Shown here piece after piece: positions 34,709-43,230 of a DNA stretch of 64,000 nt. This DNA is from Microbispora sp. H11081 (GTDB lineage: Bacteria > Actinomycetota > Actinomycetes > Streptosporangiales > Streptosporangiaceae). The notes under the pieces were generated by a model. The model ran no database searches, was not told the origin of the DNA, and saw only the letters and a program-made list of their open reading frames with translations. The stretch's first letter is position 1. The number at the start of each line of letters is the position of its first letter. The position numbers and the translations under genes are program-made. The stretch is taken from assembly GCF_012999535.1 (NCBI RefSeq), contig NZ_JABBWV010000009.1, forward strand, positions 206,671 through 270,670. The letters run 5' to 3'.

Positions 34709-35533
34709 ATGGACACAACGACCACTGACACAACGACCACTGACACAACGACCACTGGCACTTTTCCCACCGCCTCGGGCCTGCTGGCCGGCAAGGTCGC
34801 CTTCATCAGCGGCGCGGGACGCGGCATCGGAGCCGCGGCGGCGCGGCTGTTCGCCTGGGAGGGCGCCCGGGTGCTGCTCGCGGCCCGGACCGAGACCCAG
34901 CTCAAGGCCGTGACCGAGGAGATCCGGGCGGCGGGCGGCACCGCGGACCACGTCGTGTGCGACCTGGCCGACGCGGCGAGCGTGCGGGCCGCCGTGCGCC
35001 GCGCCGTGGACCTGTACGGCCGGCTCGACGTCGCGTTCAACAACGGGGCGGTCAGCCAGCCGCCCGGCCCGATGGACCGGCTGGCCGAGGCCGACTTCGA
35101 CCTGCTCTACTCCGTGAACCTCAAGGGCGTCTGGCTGGCCATGGCCGCGGAGGTGGAGGCGATCCGGGCCACCGCGGGCACGGGCGCCATCGTCAACAAC
35201 TCGTCCGTCGGCAGTTGGGGAGGCAACCCTGAGCTTCCGGCGTACGGGGCGATGAAGCGGGCGGTCAACAGCCTCACCGAGTCGGCCGCCGTTACCTACG
35301 GCCCCGAGGGCATCCGCGTCAACGCGATCGCTCCCGGCAACACGCTCACCGAGATGATCCGCGCCTGGGAGGCGGAGTCCCCGGGTCTCCAGGAGCGGCT
35401 CAAGGCGCACACCCCGCTGCGCCGGGGAGCCGACCCCGCCGAGATCGCCGAGGCCGCCGCGTGGCTGCTGAGCGACCGCTCCTCCTTCGTGACCGGCGCC
35501 GTCCTTCGGGTCGACGGCGGCGCCCGGGTCTGA
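34709..35533 (+). CDS. Short-chain dehydrogenase/reductase with repeat-coded N-terminus
   Basis: A 274-residue classical SDR. It begins with an unusual Thr-rich leader MDTTTTDTTTTDTTTTGTF before the Rossmann fold at residue 28: 'GKVAFISGAGRGIGAAAARLFA', 'NNGAVSQPPGPMDRL', catalytic Ser in 'NNSSVGSWG', catalytic YGAMK, and 'FVTGAVLRVDGGARV' at the end. It is divergent from the MmyB-like XRE regulator, the standard pairing, so is likely repressed by it. The start ATG at 34709 has GGAG 14 bases upstream, a long spacing; a start after the repeat cannot be excluded. Confidence 0.85.
   Translation: MDTTTTDTTTTDTTTTGTFPTASGLLAGKVAFISGAGRGIGAAAARLFAWEGARVLLAARTETQLKAVTEEIRAAGGTADHVVCDLADAASVRAAVRRAVDLYGRLDVAFNNGAVSQPPGPMDRLAEADFDLLYSVNLKGVWLAMAAEVEAIRATAGTGAIVNNSSVGSWGGNPELPAYGAMKRAVNSLTESAAVTYGPEGIRVNAIAPGNTLTEMIRAWEAESPGLQERLKAHTPLRRGADPAEIAEAAAWLLSDRSSFVTGAVLRVDGGARV
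34712..34756 (+). repeat. 15 bp in-frame tandem repeat (three copies)
   Basis: The unit GACACAACGACCACT is repeated three times without mismatch and codes DTTTT three times at the N-terminus of the SDR. Being a multiple of three, changes in copy number keep the frame. Confidence 0.85.
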
Positions 35534-35582
35534 GCCGGGCGGCGGCGTCCGGACGTTCCGCTTCGACCGGCCGTGCCAAGGC

Positions 35583-35702
35583 TCAGGGATGAGCGCGCAG
35601 GGCTTCGAGTAGCCAGGCGTAGTCGTCCGCGTGCGACGGCTTGGGCTCCCGGCCGTTGATCACCAGATCGTGCGCACCGGCATGCCGGTGCGGCTTTCGC
35701 AC
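35583..35702 (-). other. Possible 39-residue ORF or gene remnant
   Basis: An open frame from GTG 35702 to TGA 35583-35585. The product reads like the C-terminal end of a larger protein (…HDLVINGREPKPSHADDY… ending LLEALRAHP). No ribosome-binding site precedes the GTG, and a stop lies five codons further upstream. I do not recognise the family. It may be a remnant; codon bias on this strand is that of coding DNA. Confidence 0.3.
35673..35692. promoter_or_regulatory. 20 bp perfect palindrome, candidate operator
   Basis: CGCACCGGCATGCCGGTGCG is a perfect palindrome 65 bp upstream of the DUF574-type methyltransferase start, and within the small reverse-strand frame above. It could be a repressor site. 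Confidence 0.4.
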
Positions 35703-35757
35703 CGGGACGCCCGACTATCTAGGGTGTGGAGTGATCATCCCGACGGTAGGAGGACCG

Positions 35758-36579
35758 GTGAGCGAAGTCCCGGCGGACGGCCCCGGCGAGGAGCACCGTC
35801 CCACACTCGACACGAGCGTGCCCCACTCGGCGCGCATCTGGAACTACTTCCTGGGCGGCAAGGACCACTTCACCGTCGACCGGGAACTCGGCGCGCAGAT
35901 CCAGCAGGCCTACCCCGGCATCGTGGACATCGCCCGGCAGTCGCGGGGCTTCCTCGGCCGTGCCGTACGGCACCTGGCGGGCGAGGCCGGTATCCGGCAG
36001 TTCCTCGACATCGGCACCGGCCTGCCGACCGCCGACAACACCCACCAGGTGGCCCAGCGGGTGGCGCCGGAGTCGAGGGTCGTGTACGTCGACAACGACC
36101 CCCTGGTGCTGGTGCACGCCAACGCCCTGCTGACCAGCAGCCCGCCCGGCGTGACCGACTACATCGAGGCCGACGTACGCGACCCGGACAAGATCCTGCG
36201 GGCGGCGTCGAAGACGCTCGACTTCGGCGAGCCGGTGGCGCTCATGTTGCTGGGGATCATGGGCCAGGTGATCGACGACGAGGAGGCGTACGGCATCGTG
36301 CGTCACCTCATGGACGCCCTGCCGTCCGGCAGCCACCTGGTGTTCGAGGACGGCACGAAGGTCGTCGCGCCCGATGCCGCCGACGAGGCGGAGCGCATCC
36401 GCCGCGAGGGCGGCGACCCCTACCGGCTGCGTACGCCCGAGCAGATCGCGCGCTTCTTCGACGGTCTCACGCTGCTGGAGCCCGGTGTGGTGTCGGTGTC
36501 GCGGTGGCGGCTCGAGCCCAGCCAGTTCGGTGAGGCGCCCGAGGTCGACGCGCTGTGCGGCGTCGCCCGCAAGCCCTGA
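35758..36579 (+). CDS. SAM-dependent methyltransferase, DUF574 (PF04672) type
   Basis: A 273-residue protein of the actinobacterial methyltransferase family PF04672. Typical parts: 'PHSARIWNYFLGGKDHFTVDRE' at residues 25-46, motif I 'QFLDIGTGLPTADNTHQVA', 'VVYVDNDPLVLVHANALL', 'DYIEADVRDP', and the C-terminal 'RTPEQIARFFDGLTLLEPGVV' with a final short strand. GTG 35758 is preceded by AGGAGG four bases upstream and is chosen over open frame further 5'. Members occur in many copies in actinomycetes; substrates are unknown. Confidence 0.88.
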   Translation: MSEVPADGPGEEHRPTLDTSVPHSARIWNYFLGGKDHFTVDRELGAQIQQAYPGIVDIARQSRGFLGRAVRHLAGEAGIRQFLDIGTGLPTADNTHQVAQRVAPESRVVYVDNDPLVLVHANALLTSSPPGVTDYIEADVRDPDKILRAASKTLDFGEPVALMLLGIMGQVIDDEEAYGIVRHLMDALPSGSHLVFEDGTKVVAPDAADEAERIRREGGDPYRLRTPEQIARFFDGLTLLEPGVVSVSRWRLEPSQFGEAPEVDALCGVARKP

Positions 36580-36675
36580 GCCCTCATCCGGCCCCCCACT
36601 GAGCCCTGGGGCCGCGCGCCCCGGCGTCGTCGTCCGTCGCCAGGGGTAGGAGTTCCAGGAGGGGGTGGGAGACCG

Positions 36676-37113
36676 ATGGCCGAGATCGCCGTGCTGATCG
36701 AGACCCTCGCGGACGCGATCAACCACCACGACGAGGAGCGGCTGGTCCGTTGCTTCACCCCGAGGGCCGTCTTCGTGACGCCCGCGGGGGTGACGGAGGG
36801 TCACGAGCAGATCGGCTGGTACTTCCGGCAGCTCTTCATCGCGTTTCCCGACCTGCGCAACGAGTCCACCGCACAGGCGGTCCTCGACGACACCGTCGTC
36901 GTGGAGTGGACGTTCAACGGCACCCACACCGGCCCGCTGCTGCTGCCGGGCGGCACGGAGGTCATGGGCACCGGCCGCCGCGTGGTCGTCCCCGCGGCGA
37001 GCGCGTACACGATGGGCGACGACGGCGTGTTCGCCAGCGGGCGGGTCTACTACGACCAGTTGACGTTCTACCGCCAGACGGGCTACGACCTGCGGCTGCG
37101 CCGGCCCGGCTGA
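36676..37113 (+). CDS. SnoaL-like (NTF2 fold) ester cyclase family protein
   Basis: A 145-residue NTF2-like protein. The N-terminal helix 'LIETLADAINHHDEERLVRCFTPRAVFVTPAG' and the strand pattern 'TVVVEWTFNGTHTGPLLLPGGTEV' followed by 'VYYDQLTFYRQTGY' match the SnoaL-like polyketide cyclase family, whose members cyclise or hydrate polyketides or have unknown small-molecule roles. No polyketide genes are nearby. It starts 96 bp after the methyltransferase and ends 16 bp before the LysR gene. Confidence 0.75.
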   Translation: MAEIAVLIETLADAINHHDEERLVRCFTPRAVFVTPAGVTEGHEQIGWYFRQLFIAFPDLRNESTAQAVLDDTVVVEWTFNGTHTGPLLLPGGTEVMGTGRRVVVPAASAYTMGDDGVFASGRVYYDQLTFYRQTGYDLRLRRPG

Positions 37114-37129
37114 TCTCCCATACTGGAGC

Positions 37130-38026
37130 GTGGACTCCGGCCCGCCGCTGCGCGACATCGGCTGCTTCGCCGTCGTCGCCCGGCACCTCAGCTTCTCCCG
37201 CGCCGCCGCCGAGCTGGGCGTCTCCCAGCCCGCCGCGAGCCAGGCCGTCGGCCGTCTCGAGCGCGTGCTAGGCGTCCGCCTGTTCGAGCGGACGAGCCGT
37301 GAGGTCCACCTGTCACCGGCCGGCAAGGCGCTGCTGCCGCACGCCGAGGCACTGCTGGAGTCGGCGGCCGTCTTCTCGGCCGAGGCGAGACGGCTGGCGG
37401 CGACCGAGGGCGGCGGCGTCCGCCTGGCCTATCCCCCGCTCGCCGGCGGCCTCGCGGCGCGGATCGCCCGCCGGATGGCGCGCCACGATCCCCCGGCCGA
37501 GGTGGAGTTGCGCCCGGCCGGCCGTGCCGCCGCCGTCGCGGCCCTCGCCGCCGGCGAGGTGACCGCGGCCGTCCTCGCGGCGCCCTTCCCCCGGGAGCTG
37601 ACCACGGCCGCCCGTTTCCACGTGCCCGTCGGTCACCTGGCCGTGCCGGCCGGCGATCCGCTCGCCGGCCTGCCCTGCCTGCGGCCGGAGCGGCTGACGC
37701 GCGGCCGGGTGCTGATGCCGCGCGAACGCCCGCCCGGCGGGGTGTGGGCACGGCTCGCCGCCCGCGTCCCGCCGCACCGGCGGCACGTCGTCGCGGACGA
37801 GATCGACGACTTCGCCGCCGCGCTCGACCTGGTCGCGGCCGGCGTCGGCCTGCTGCCTGCTCCGCTCCTGATCGTCACCTCCGTCCGCAGGGACGACGTC
37901 GCCTTCGTCCCCCTGGACGCGGACGACCTCCGCCTGACGTACGCGCTGGCATGGCGGGGCGAACGGCTGTCGGCCGAGTTGATGGCGCTGGTGCGCACGG
38001 CGCAGGAGTGCCTGTGGACCAGGTGA
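37130..38026 (+). CDS. LysR family transcriptional regulator
   Basis: A 298-residue regulator starting at GTG 37130. The HTH is 'FAVVARHLSFSRAAAELGVSQPAASQAVGRLERVLGVRLFERT' (residues 12-55), reported by SFSRAAAELGVSQPAASQAV. The LysR substrate-binding domain follows with 'VRLAYPPLAGGLAARIARR' and 'VVADEIDDFAAALDLVAAGVGLLPAPL'. The SnoaL-like gene just upstream on the same strand may be cotranscribed. Target unknown. Confidence 0.9.
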   Translation: MDSGPPLRDIGCFAVVARHLSFSRAAAELGVSQPAASQAVGRLERVLGVRLFERTSREVHLSPAGKALLPHAEALLESAAVFSAEARRLAATEGGGVRLAYPPLAGGLAARIARRMARHDPPAEVELRPAGRAAAVAALAAGEVTAAVLAAPFPRELTTAARFHVPVGHLAVPAGDPLAGLPCLRPERLTRGRVLMPRERPPGGVWARLAARVPPHRRHVVADEIDDFAAALDLVAAGVGLLPAPLLIVTSVRRDDVAFVPLDADDLRLTYALAWRGERLSAELMALVRTAQECLWTR

Positions 38027-38169
38027 CCCGCTGGTCACGAAGGCGTTCCGAAGAAAGTTTCAGGCGGGCTCCCGGAATTCGGCGGAGCATCCATCGAAAA
38101 AGCGGCAGGTGACCGGGACGCGCCACGCGCGTATCGACGACTCGTGACAGGAACCTGACAGAAAAATAC

Positions 38170-38199
38170 TTGAACCCTTGACTAGTGGCGCCTGCATAA
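38170..38199 (+). promoter_or_regulatory. Possible sigma-70-like promoter
   Basis: TTGAAC (38170-38175), 18 bp spacer, CATAAG (38194-38199). It is 376 bp upstream of the DoxX start, so a long leader would be needed. Confidence 0.3.
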
Positions 38200-38227
38200 G
38201 CAATCTTTGTGCTACGCCGCCTACGCG

Positions 38228-38243
38228 TATTCAACGTTGAATA
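38228..38243. promoter_or_regulatory. 16 bp perfect palindrome
   Basis: TATTCAACGTTGAATA, a perfect palindrome just downstream of the possible promoter; position and symmetry suggest a repressor operator. Confidence 0.4.
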
Positions 38244-38575
38244 AGCGGATGAGCGGCCGCCGTGGTCCACGGGCGAAACACTGCACGATCAGCGACGACG
38301 CTGTGTTCTTCAGGCTTTGACCAGGTGATCCGCGTCTTGGGCACGCGCCCGCGCGGCTTCCCGCCGCCTGACATCTCATTCGCCGACAATGTGAGCCACG
38401 GGACGACGGAAATGACGGCCTGTTTACTGTGCCCTGACTCCTGATAGGCGCGGCCGGAGTTTTCCCTTTTCCCTTTCGCCGGTTCTTTCCCGGCGCGTTC
38501 CCTTGGGCTGCCCGGAGCGCGATCACGCGTACGCGGCGACGCCCATCCCGCACGCACGACAAGAAAGGTGATCAC

Positions 38576-39019
38576 ATGAAAGCGGAACAGATCCGCGGAC
38601 CGGTCCTCTCGCTATTCCGCATGGTGACGGGGCTGCTGTTCGTCTGCCACGGTGTGGCGACGATCTTCGGCGTGCTGGGCGGCGCCCGCGGAACCGGCCA
38701 GGCCGTGCCGTTCGGCACGTGGCCGAGCTGGTGGGCGGCCGCGATCCAGCTGGTGTTCGGGGCGCTCGTGCTCGCCGGGCTGCTCACCCGCGTCAGCGCG
38801 CTGCTCTGCTCGGGCTCCATGGCGTACGCCTACTTCGTGGTCCACGCGCCCCAGGACCTGTTCCCGCTCCTGAACGGCGGCGAGGCCGCAGCCATGTTCT
38901 GCTGGTCGTTCTTCCTCATCGCCGTCTTCGGGCCCGGCGCCTGGGCGCTGGACACGCTGATCCACCGGATACGGCACGACGACGTCGAGTCGTACTCACC
39001 CGCCCCCGTACAGGCGTAG
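38576..39019 (+). CDS. DoxX family membrane protein
   Basis: A 147-residue protein with four transmembrane helices, the DoxX pattern: 'LFRMVTGLLFVCHGVATIFGVL' (residues 13-34), 'WWAAAIQLVFGALVLAGLLTRVSALLCSGSMAYAYFVVHAP' (two helices) and 'AAMFCWSFFLIAVFGPGAWALD'. The conserved 'R.. G..F..HG' and 'GLLTR..A' positions are present. Homologues take part in membrane redox or thiol stress responses. AAAGGTG precedes the ATG. It is followed by the cellulase block but has no evident functional link to it. Confidence 0.85.
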   Translation: MKAEQIRGPVLSLFRMVTGLLFVCHGVATIFGVLGGARGTGQAVPFGTWPSWWAAAIQLVFGALVLAGLLTRVSALLCSGSMAYAYFVVHAPQDLFPLLNGGEAAAMFCWSFFLIAVFGPGAWALDTLIHRIRHDDVESYSPAPVQA

Positions 39020-39066
39020 CCGCCCGAGCCGCCGCCCGCCGGCTGCCGATCGCGCCGGTGGGCGGC

Positions 39067-39085
39067 GAGCTGAAAGTTTCAGCTC
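39067..39085. promoter_or_regulatory. GAAAGTTTC palindrome upstream of the GH9 cellulase
   Basis: GAGCTGAAAGTTTCAGCTC is a perfect 9+1+9 inverted repeat, 178 bp before the cellulase start. GAAANTTTC-type palindromes lie in front of many actinobacterial xylanase and cellulase genes. A second GAAAGTTTC is at 38053-38061. Probable binding site of a sugar-responsive repressor. Confidence 0.55.
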
Positions 39086-39262
39086 CGCGACCTGCCTTCC
39101 CCGCTCCGACCTGGTGGTACGTCTCCGTGACCGGAGCGTGCTTGGATCGGGCCGCCTCGCGTACACACGATCCGGGCGGGAGCCTTCCCGAGATCGTCCC
39201 GCCCGCTTCCGGGGCGGCCCCGCACGGCGGGGCCGGCCCGTCGTCCTTTCGAGGGGCACGTG

Positions 39263-42031
39263 ATGCGACTACCGCGACGGCTGCTGAGCGCGAGCACGGC
39301 GACCGCACTGGCCGGCGCCCTGCTGGCCGTCACCTCGACTTCCACCCCCGTTGCGGCCGCCACCTTCAACTACGGCGAGGCGCTGCAGAAGTCGTTCCTG
39401 TTCTACGAGGCGCAGGAGTCGGGGCGCCTCCCGTCCACCAACCGGGTGACCTGGCGCGCGGACTCGACCGTCAACGACGGCAAGTCCGCGGGGGTCGACC
39501 TGTCGGGCGGCTTCTACGACGCCGGCGACCATGTGAAGTTCGGCTTCCCGATGGCGTCGATGACCACCACCCTGGCCTGGGGCGGCGCGGACTACCGGGC
39601 GGCGTACGAGCGCTCGGGCCAGTTGCCGTACCTGCTGAACACGCTCCGGCAGTCGAACGACTACTTCATCAACGCCCACCCCGAGCCGAACGTCCTTTAC
39701 GTCCAGGTCGGCGACGGCGGTGAGGACCACTCCTACTGGGGCGCGCCGGAGACCGTGGAGGCCAAGGGCCACAAGCGGCCGGTCTACAAGATCACCGCGT
39801 CGTGCCCGGGGACCGACGTCGCCGCCGAGACCGCCGCCGCGATGGCCGCGTCGTCGGTCGTCTTCCGGCCCACCGACCCCGCCTACGCCGACACGCTGCT
39901 CACCCACGCCAAGCAGCTGTTCACGTTCGCCGACACGACCAAGGGCACGAACGGCCGGGACACGGCGTACGTGAACTGCGTCAGCGCCGCGCAGGGCTTC
40001 TACAACTCCACCGGCGAGGGCGGCCAGGTCGAGGGCGCGACCAAGATGTACTGGGACGAGCTGGCCTGGGCCTCCGTCTGGCTCTACCGGGCCACCGGAA
40101 CCGCGAGCTACCTCGACCGGGCGCGCGAGTTCTACCCCAAGATGGGCACGCAGGAGGACCCGGGAAGCAACGGCGTCCAGGTGCCGGTGTTCAACTTCGG
40201 CTTCGGCTGGAACGACAAGCAGTACGCCGTCTACGAGCAGATGGCCGAGCTCACCGGCGAGCAGAAGTACAAGGACGACGTCCAGCGCTACCTCGACTAC
40301 TGGACGGTCGGCTACAAGGGCAAGAAGGGCACGATCACCCCGGGCGGCCTCGCCTACATCTTCTACTGGGCCTCGCTGCGCATGGCCGCCAACACGGCCT
40401 TCGTCGCGATGAGGTACGCCGACTTCCTCGGCTCCGGCGACCCGCTCTACTCCCGCTATCACGACTTCGGCAAGCGGCAGGTCGACTACGCGCTCGGCGA
40501 CAACCCGCGCCGCTCCAGCTACATGATCGGTTTTGGCACCAATCCGCCGCGCAACCCGCACCACCGCGGCGCGCACGGCGCCTGGACGAACGCCGGCCCG
40601 GACAGCGAGCCCGCCGTCAGCAGGCACATCCTGTACGGCGCACTCGTGGGCGGCCCCGACGGCACCGACGCCTACACCGACAGCCGCGGCGACTACGTGA
40701 AGAACGAGGTCGCGCTCGACTTCAACTCCGGCATCACCAGCTCGCTCGCCGTCCTCTACGGCAAGTACGGCGGCACGCCCCTGGCCACGCTCCCGCGCGA
40801 GACGCCCGACGGCCCCGAGTTCTACCTGGAGCCGACGATCACCCACACATCCCGGGAGACCGCGGCCAAGACGTTCGTCATCAACAAGTCGGCCTGGCCG
40901 GCGACCGTGCTCGACAAGGCGAAGTTCCGCTACTACTTCACGCTCGACGGCTCGACCATGGCGAGCCAGGTCACGGTGAGCTCGTCGTACACGCAGTGCA
41001 AGCAGCCCACCGGGCCGCACCTGCTCGAGGGCCGCACCTACTACGCCGAGGTCGACTGCACCGGGACGCTCATCTTCCCCGGCGGCCAGTCGGAGTTCCG
41101 CCGCGAGGTGCAACTCCGCATCGGCGTCGCCGACGGCGCGTCCTGGGACCCGTCCAACGACTGGTCGGCCAAGGGCGCGGACCACATGACCCTCTACGGC
41201 AACGACGGCCGCCTCATCTGGGGCACGCCGCCCGGCGGCACCGCCTCGCCCAGCCCCTCGCCGTCGGCGTCGCCGTCCGCCTCGCCTTCTCCGGTGGACA
41301 CCACGCCGCCGACCCAGCCTACGAATCTGCACGTGTGCGATTACCACTTCCAGGGCGCGGTGCCCATGTGCTGGAGCGCCTCGACCGACGACTCCGGATA
41401 CGTCGCATACGACGTCTACATCCAACAGGGCACCGAATTCGTCAAGTTCGGGTCGACCACGCAAAGGATCTACTACGCGGGCGGCCTGACGCCCGGGAAC
41501 TCGTACACGTTCTACGTGGTGGCCAGGGACGCCGCCGGCAACACCAGCGAGCCCTCGGCCACGCTGACCGCGACCGCCCAGAGCAGCATGCCTTCACCCA
41601 GCCCCTCACCGAGCCTGTCTCCTTCTCCCAGCCCGTCCCCCTCTCCCAGCCCGTCTCCCTCTCCCAGCCCGTCCCCCTCTCCCAGCCCGTCGCCGTCGCC
41701 GTCCGCGTCGGCTGGCGCGGGTTGCAAGGTGACGTACACACCCAACGACTGGGGCGGCGGGTTCACCACGACCATCACGATCGCCAACACCGGCACCACC
41801 GCGATCAACGGCTGGACGCTGAAGTTCACCTTCTCCGGTAATCAGAAGATCAGCCCGCCCGGCTGGTCCGCCACCTGGACCCAGAGCGGCACCAGCGTCA
41901 CCGCCGTCAACCTCGACTGGAACCGGACCATCAACCCCGGCCAGTCCACCCAGATCGGCTTCCAGGGCACCTACACCGGCGCCAACCCCAGCCCGTCCGC
42001 ATTCACCCTCAACGGCACCACCTGCTCCTGA
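39263..42031 (+). CDS. Secreted processive endoglucanase GH9-CBM3c-FN3-CBM2
   Basis: A 922-residue exported cellulase with the same module order as Thermobifida fusca Cel9A. Signal peptide to about residue 33 (…PVAAA). GH9 catalytic domain about 35-500: 'YDAGDHVKFGF' with Asp86/Asp89 (base) and 'NEVALDFNSG' with Glu482 (acid). CBM3c about 510-655, which feeds the chain to the active site. Short PS linker, FN3 about 680-775 with a likely disulfide (CDYHF…MCW), a long Pro-Ser linker, and CBM2 820-922 bounded by the usual terminal Cys pair. GTG 39260 just before the ATG is also possible. An operator-like palindrome lies upstream. Confidence 0.95.
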   Translation: MRLPRRLLSASTATALAGALLAVTSTSTPVAAATFNYGEALQKSFLFYEAQESGRLPSTNRVTWRADSTVNDGKSAGVDLSGGFYDAGDHVKFGFPMASMTTTLAWGGADYRAAYERSGQLPYLLNTLRQSNDYFINAHPEPNVLYVQVGDGGEDHSYWGAPETVEAKGHKRPVYKITASCPGTDVAAETAAAMAASSVVFRPTDPAYADTLLTHAKQLFTFADTTKGTNGRDTAYVNCVSAAQGFYNSTGEGGQVEGATKMYWDELAWASVWLYRATGTASYLDRAREFYPKMGTQEDPGSNGVQVPVFNFGFGWNDKQYAVYEQMAELTGEQKYKDDVQRYLDYWTVGYKGKKGTITPGGLAYIFYWASLRMAANTAFVAMRYADFLGSGDPLYSRYHDFGKRQVDYALGDNPRRSSYMIGFGTNPPRNPHHRGAHGAWTNAGPDSEPAVSRHILYGALVGGPDGTDAYTDSRGDYVKNEVALDFNSGITSSLAVLYGKYGGTPLATLPRETPDGPEFYLEPTITHTSRETAAKTFVINKSAWPATVLDKAKFRYYFTLDGSTMASQVTVSSSYTQCKQPTGPHLLEGRTYYAEVDCTGTLIFPGGQSEFRREVQLRIGVADGASWDPSNDWSAKGADHMTLYGNDGRLIWGTPPGGTASPSPSPSASPSASPSPVDTTPPTQPTNLHVCDYHFQGAVPMCWSASTDDSGYVAYDVYIQQGTEFVKFGSTTQRIYYAGGLTPGNSYTFYVVARDAAGNTSEPSATLTATAQSSMPSPSPSPSLSPSPSPSPSPSPSPSPSPSPSPSPSPSPSASAGAGCKVTYTPNDWGGGFTTTITIANTGTTAINGWTLKFTFSGNQKISPPGWSATWTQSGTSVTAVNLDWNRTINPGQSTQIGFQGTYTGANPSPSAFTLNGTTCS
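41622..41693 (+). repeat. 18 bp tandem repeat coding the Pro-Ser linker
   Basis: Four near-identical 18 bp units with core CTCTCCCAGCCCGTC code (PSPSPS)-type linker between FN3 and CBM2 of the cellulase. Copy number can change in frame. Confidence 0.75.
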
Positions 42032-42039
42032 ACCCCCCG

Positions 42040-42071
42040 CGGCCCGGTGCGTCCTGCGACGCGCCGGGCCG
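42040..42071 (+). terminator. Intercistronic hairpin, copy A
   Basis: Stem 42040-42053 / 42058-42071 (14 bp, one G-U pair) with a 4 nt CTGC loop, 9 bp after the cellulase stop. Could end the cellulase transcript or stabilise its 3' end. The same hairpin recurs at 43231-43262. Confidence 0.6.
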
Positions 42072-42563
42072 CCCCCGTCAGAAAGGTGAACCACATGCCC
42101 ATGAAGGGCCTTCGTTCGGTCGCAGCGGTCCTGGGCGCCGGGCTCTCGCTCGCCGCGTCCGCCGCACCCGCCGCCGGCAGCGCGGACACCACCCCGCCCA
42201 GCGCTCCGGGGACGCTCTTCAACTGCCCGCTGCCCGGCGCGCCCGGATCGAACCTCGGCGTCGGCGTGTCGCTGTGCTGGGGCGCCGCCACCGACGACGT
42301 CGGCGTGACCGGCTACGACGTCCAGATCAAGCAGAACGGCGTCTTCACGGCCATCCGCACGACGACCAGCACGGGTTCCATCGTCAGCGGCCTCACCCTC
42401 GGGCAGTTGTACACCTTCCGGATCATCGCCAAGGACGCGGCCGGGAACGCCGGCCCGCCGTCCAACGAGGTGACGCACGCCGCGAACTATCTCAGCGGCA
42501 TGTCGCCGTCCGCACCCCCGCCCAGCCCGTCGCCGTCCGCTCCGGTGGACACGACGCCGCCGA
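42040..42563 (+). repeat. Direct repeat, copy A of a 524 bp duplication
   Basis: 42040-42563 and 43231-43754 align at a constant offset of 1191 bp without gaps and with few mismatches. It covers the hairpin, the Shine-Dalgarno, the signal peptide and the first FN3 module of the two tandem genes. Confidence 0.8.
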
Positions 42564-43222
42564 GCGCGCCGACCGGGCTGTGGGTCTGCGGGGCGGACTT
42601 CACCAACGCGGTGCCGATGTGCTGGAACGCCTCGACCGACGACACCGGCGTCACGGGCTACGACGTGTACATGCGGCAGGGCACCGGCTTCACCAAGATC
42701 GGCTCGACCACCATGACCCTCCACGTCGCGGACGGACTGGTCGCCGGCACGAGCTACACCTTCTACGTGGTGGCCAGGGACGCGGCCGGAAACACCAGCC
42801 AGCCCTCGGCCACGCTCACCGCGACCGCCCAGAGCGGCTGGCCTTCCCCCAGCCCGTCCCCGACCCGGTCTCCGTCCCCCAGTCCGTCGCCTTCTCCCTC
42901 TGCTGGGGCCGGCTGCAAGGTGACGTACACGCCCAACGACTGGGGCGGCGGGTTCACCACGAACATCACGATCGCCAACACCGGCACCACCGCGATCAAC
43001 GGCTGGAGCCTGGCGTTCACCTTCCCCGGCACCCAGAAGATCAGCCCGCCCGGCTGGTCGGCCACCTGGACCCAGACCGGCACCAGCGTCACCGCCGTCA
43101 ACCTCGACTGGAACCGGACCATCAACCCCGGCCAGTCCACCCAGATCGGCTTCCAGGGCACCTACACCGGCGCCAACCCCAGCCCGTCCGCCTTCACCCT
43201 CAACGGCACCACCTGCTCCTGA
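42095..43222 (+). CDS. Secreted non-catalytic FN3-FN3-CBM2 cellulose-binding protein
   Basis: A 375-residue exported protein without any catalytic domain. Signal peptide to about residue 28 (…APAAGSA), FN3-1 about 30-130 with a Cys pair (LFNCP…SLCW), PS linker, FN3-2 about 150-250 also with a Cys pair (LWVCG…MCW), a longer Pro-Ser-Thr linker, and CBM2 about 270-375, almost identical to that of the upstream cellulase. Its likely role is to bind or loosen cellulose or to display on the substrate surface. AAAGGTG precedes ATG 42095. It follows the cellulase by 63 bp with a hairpin in between. Confidence 0.85.
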   Translation: MPMKGLRSVAAVLGAGLSLAASAAPAAGSADTTPPSAPGTLFNCPLPGAPGSNLGVGVSLCWGAATDDVGVTGYDVQIKQNGVFTAIRTTTSTGSIVSGLTLGQLYTFRIIAKDAAGNAGPPSNEVTHAANYLSGMSPSAPPPSPSPSAPVDTTPPSAPTGLWVCGADFTNAVPMCWNASTDDTGVTGYDVYMRQGTGFTKIGSTTMTLHVADGLVAGTSYTFYVVARDAAGNTSQPSATLTATAQSGWPSPSPSPTRSPSPSPSPSPSAGAGCKVTYTPNDWGGGFTTNITIANTGTTAINGWSLAFTFPGTQKISPPGWSATWTQTGTSVTAVNLDWNRTINPGQSTQIGFQGTYTGANPSPSAFTLNGTTCS

Positions 43223-43230
43223 TCCAGCCT

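Larger units (their letters stand above)
38027..38575. other. 549 bp AT-richer intergenic region before doxX
   Basis: No protein-coding gene is supported on either strand. The GC content falls to about half (29 of 60 bases in 38161-38220). It holds a GAAAGTTTC copy (38053-38061), a possible promoter (38170-38199) and a 16 bp palindrome (38228-38243). The final 120 bp before the doxX start are pyrimidine-rich. Confidence 0.6.

Noticed and set aside
41588..41704. Short regular repeats that could look like a CRISPR array
   Set aside because: They are 18 bp units without spacers and code the Pro-Ser linker of the cellulase.
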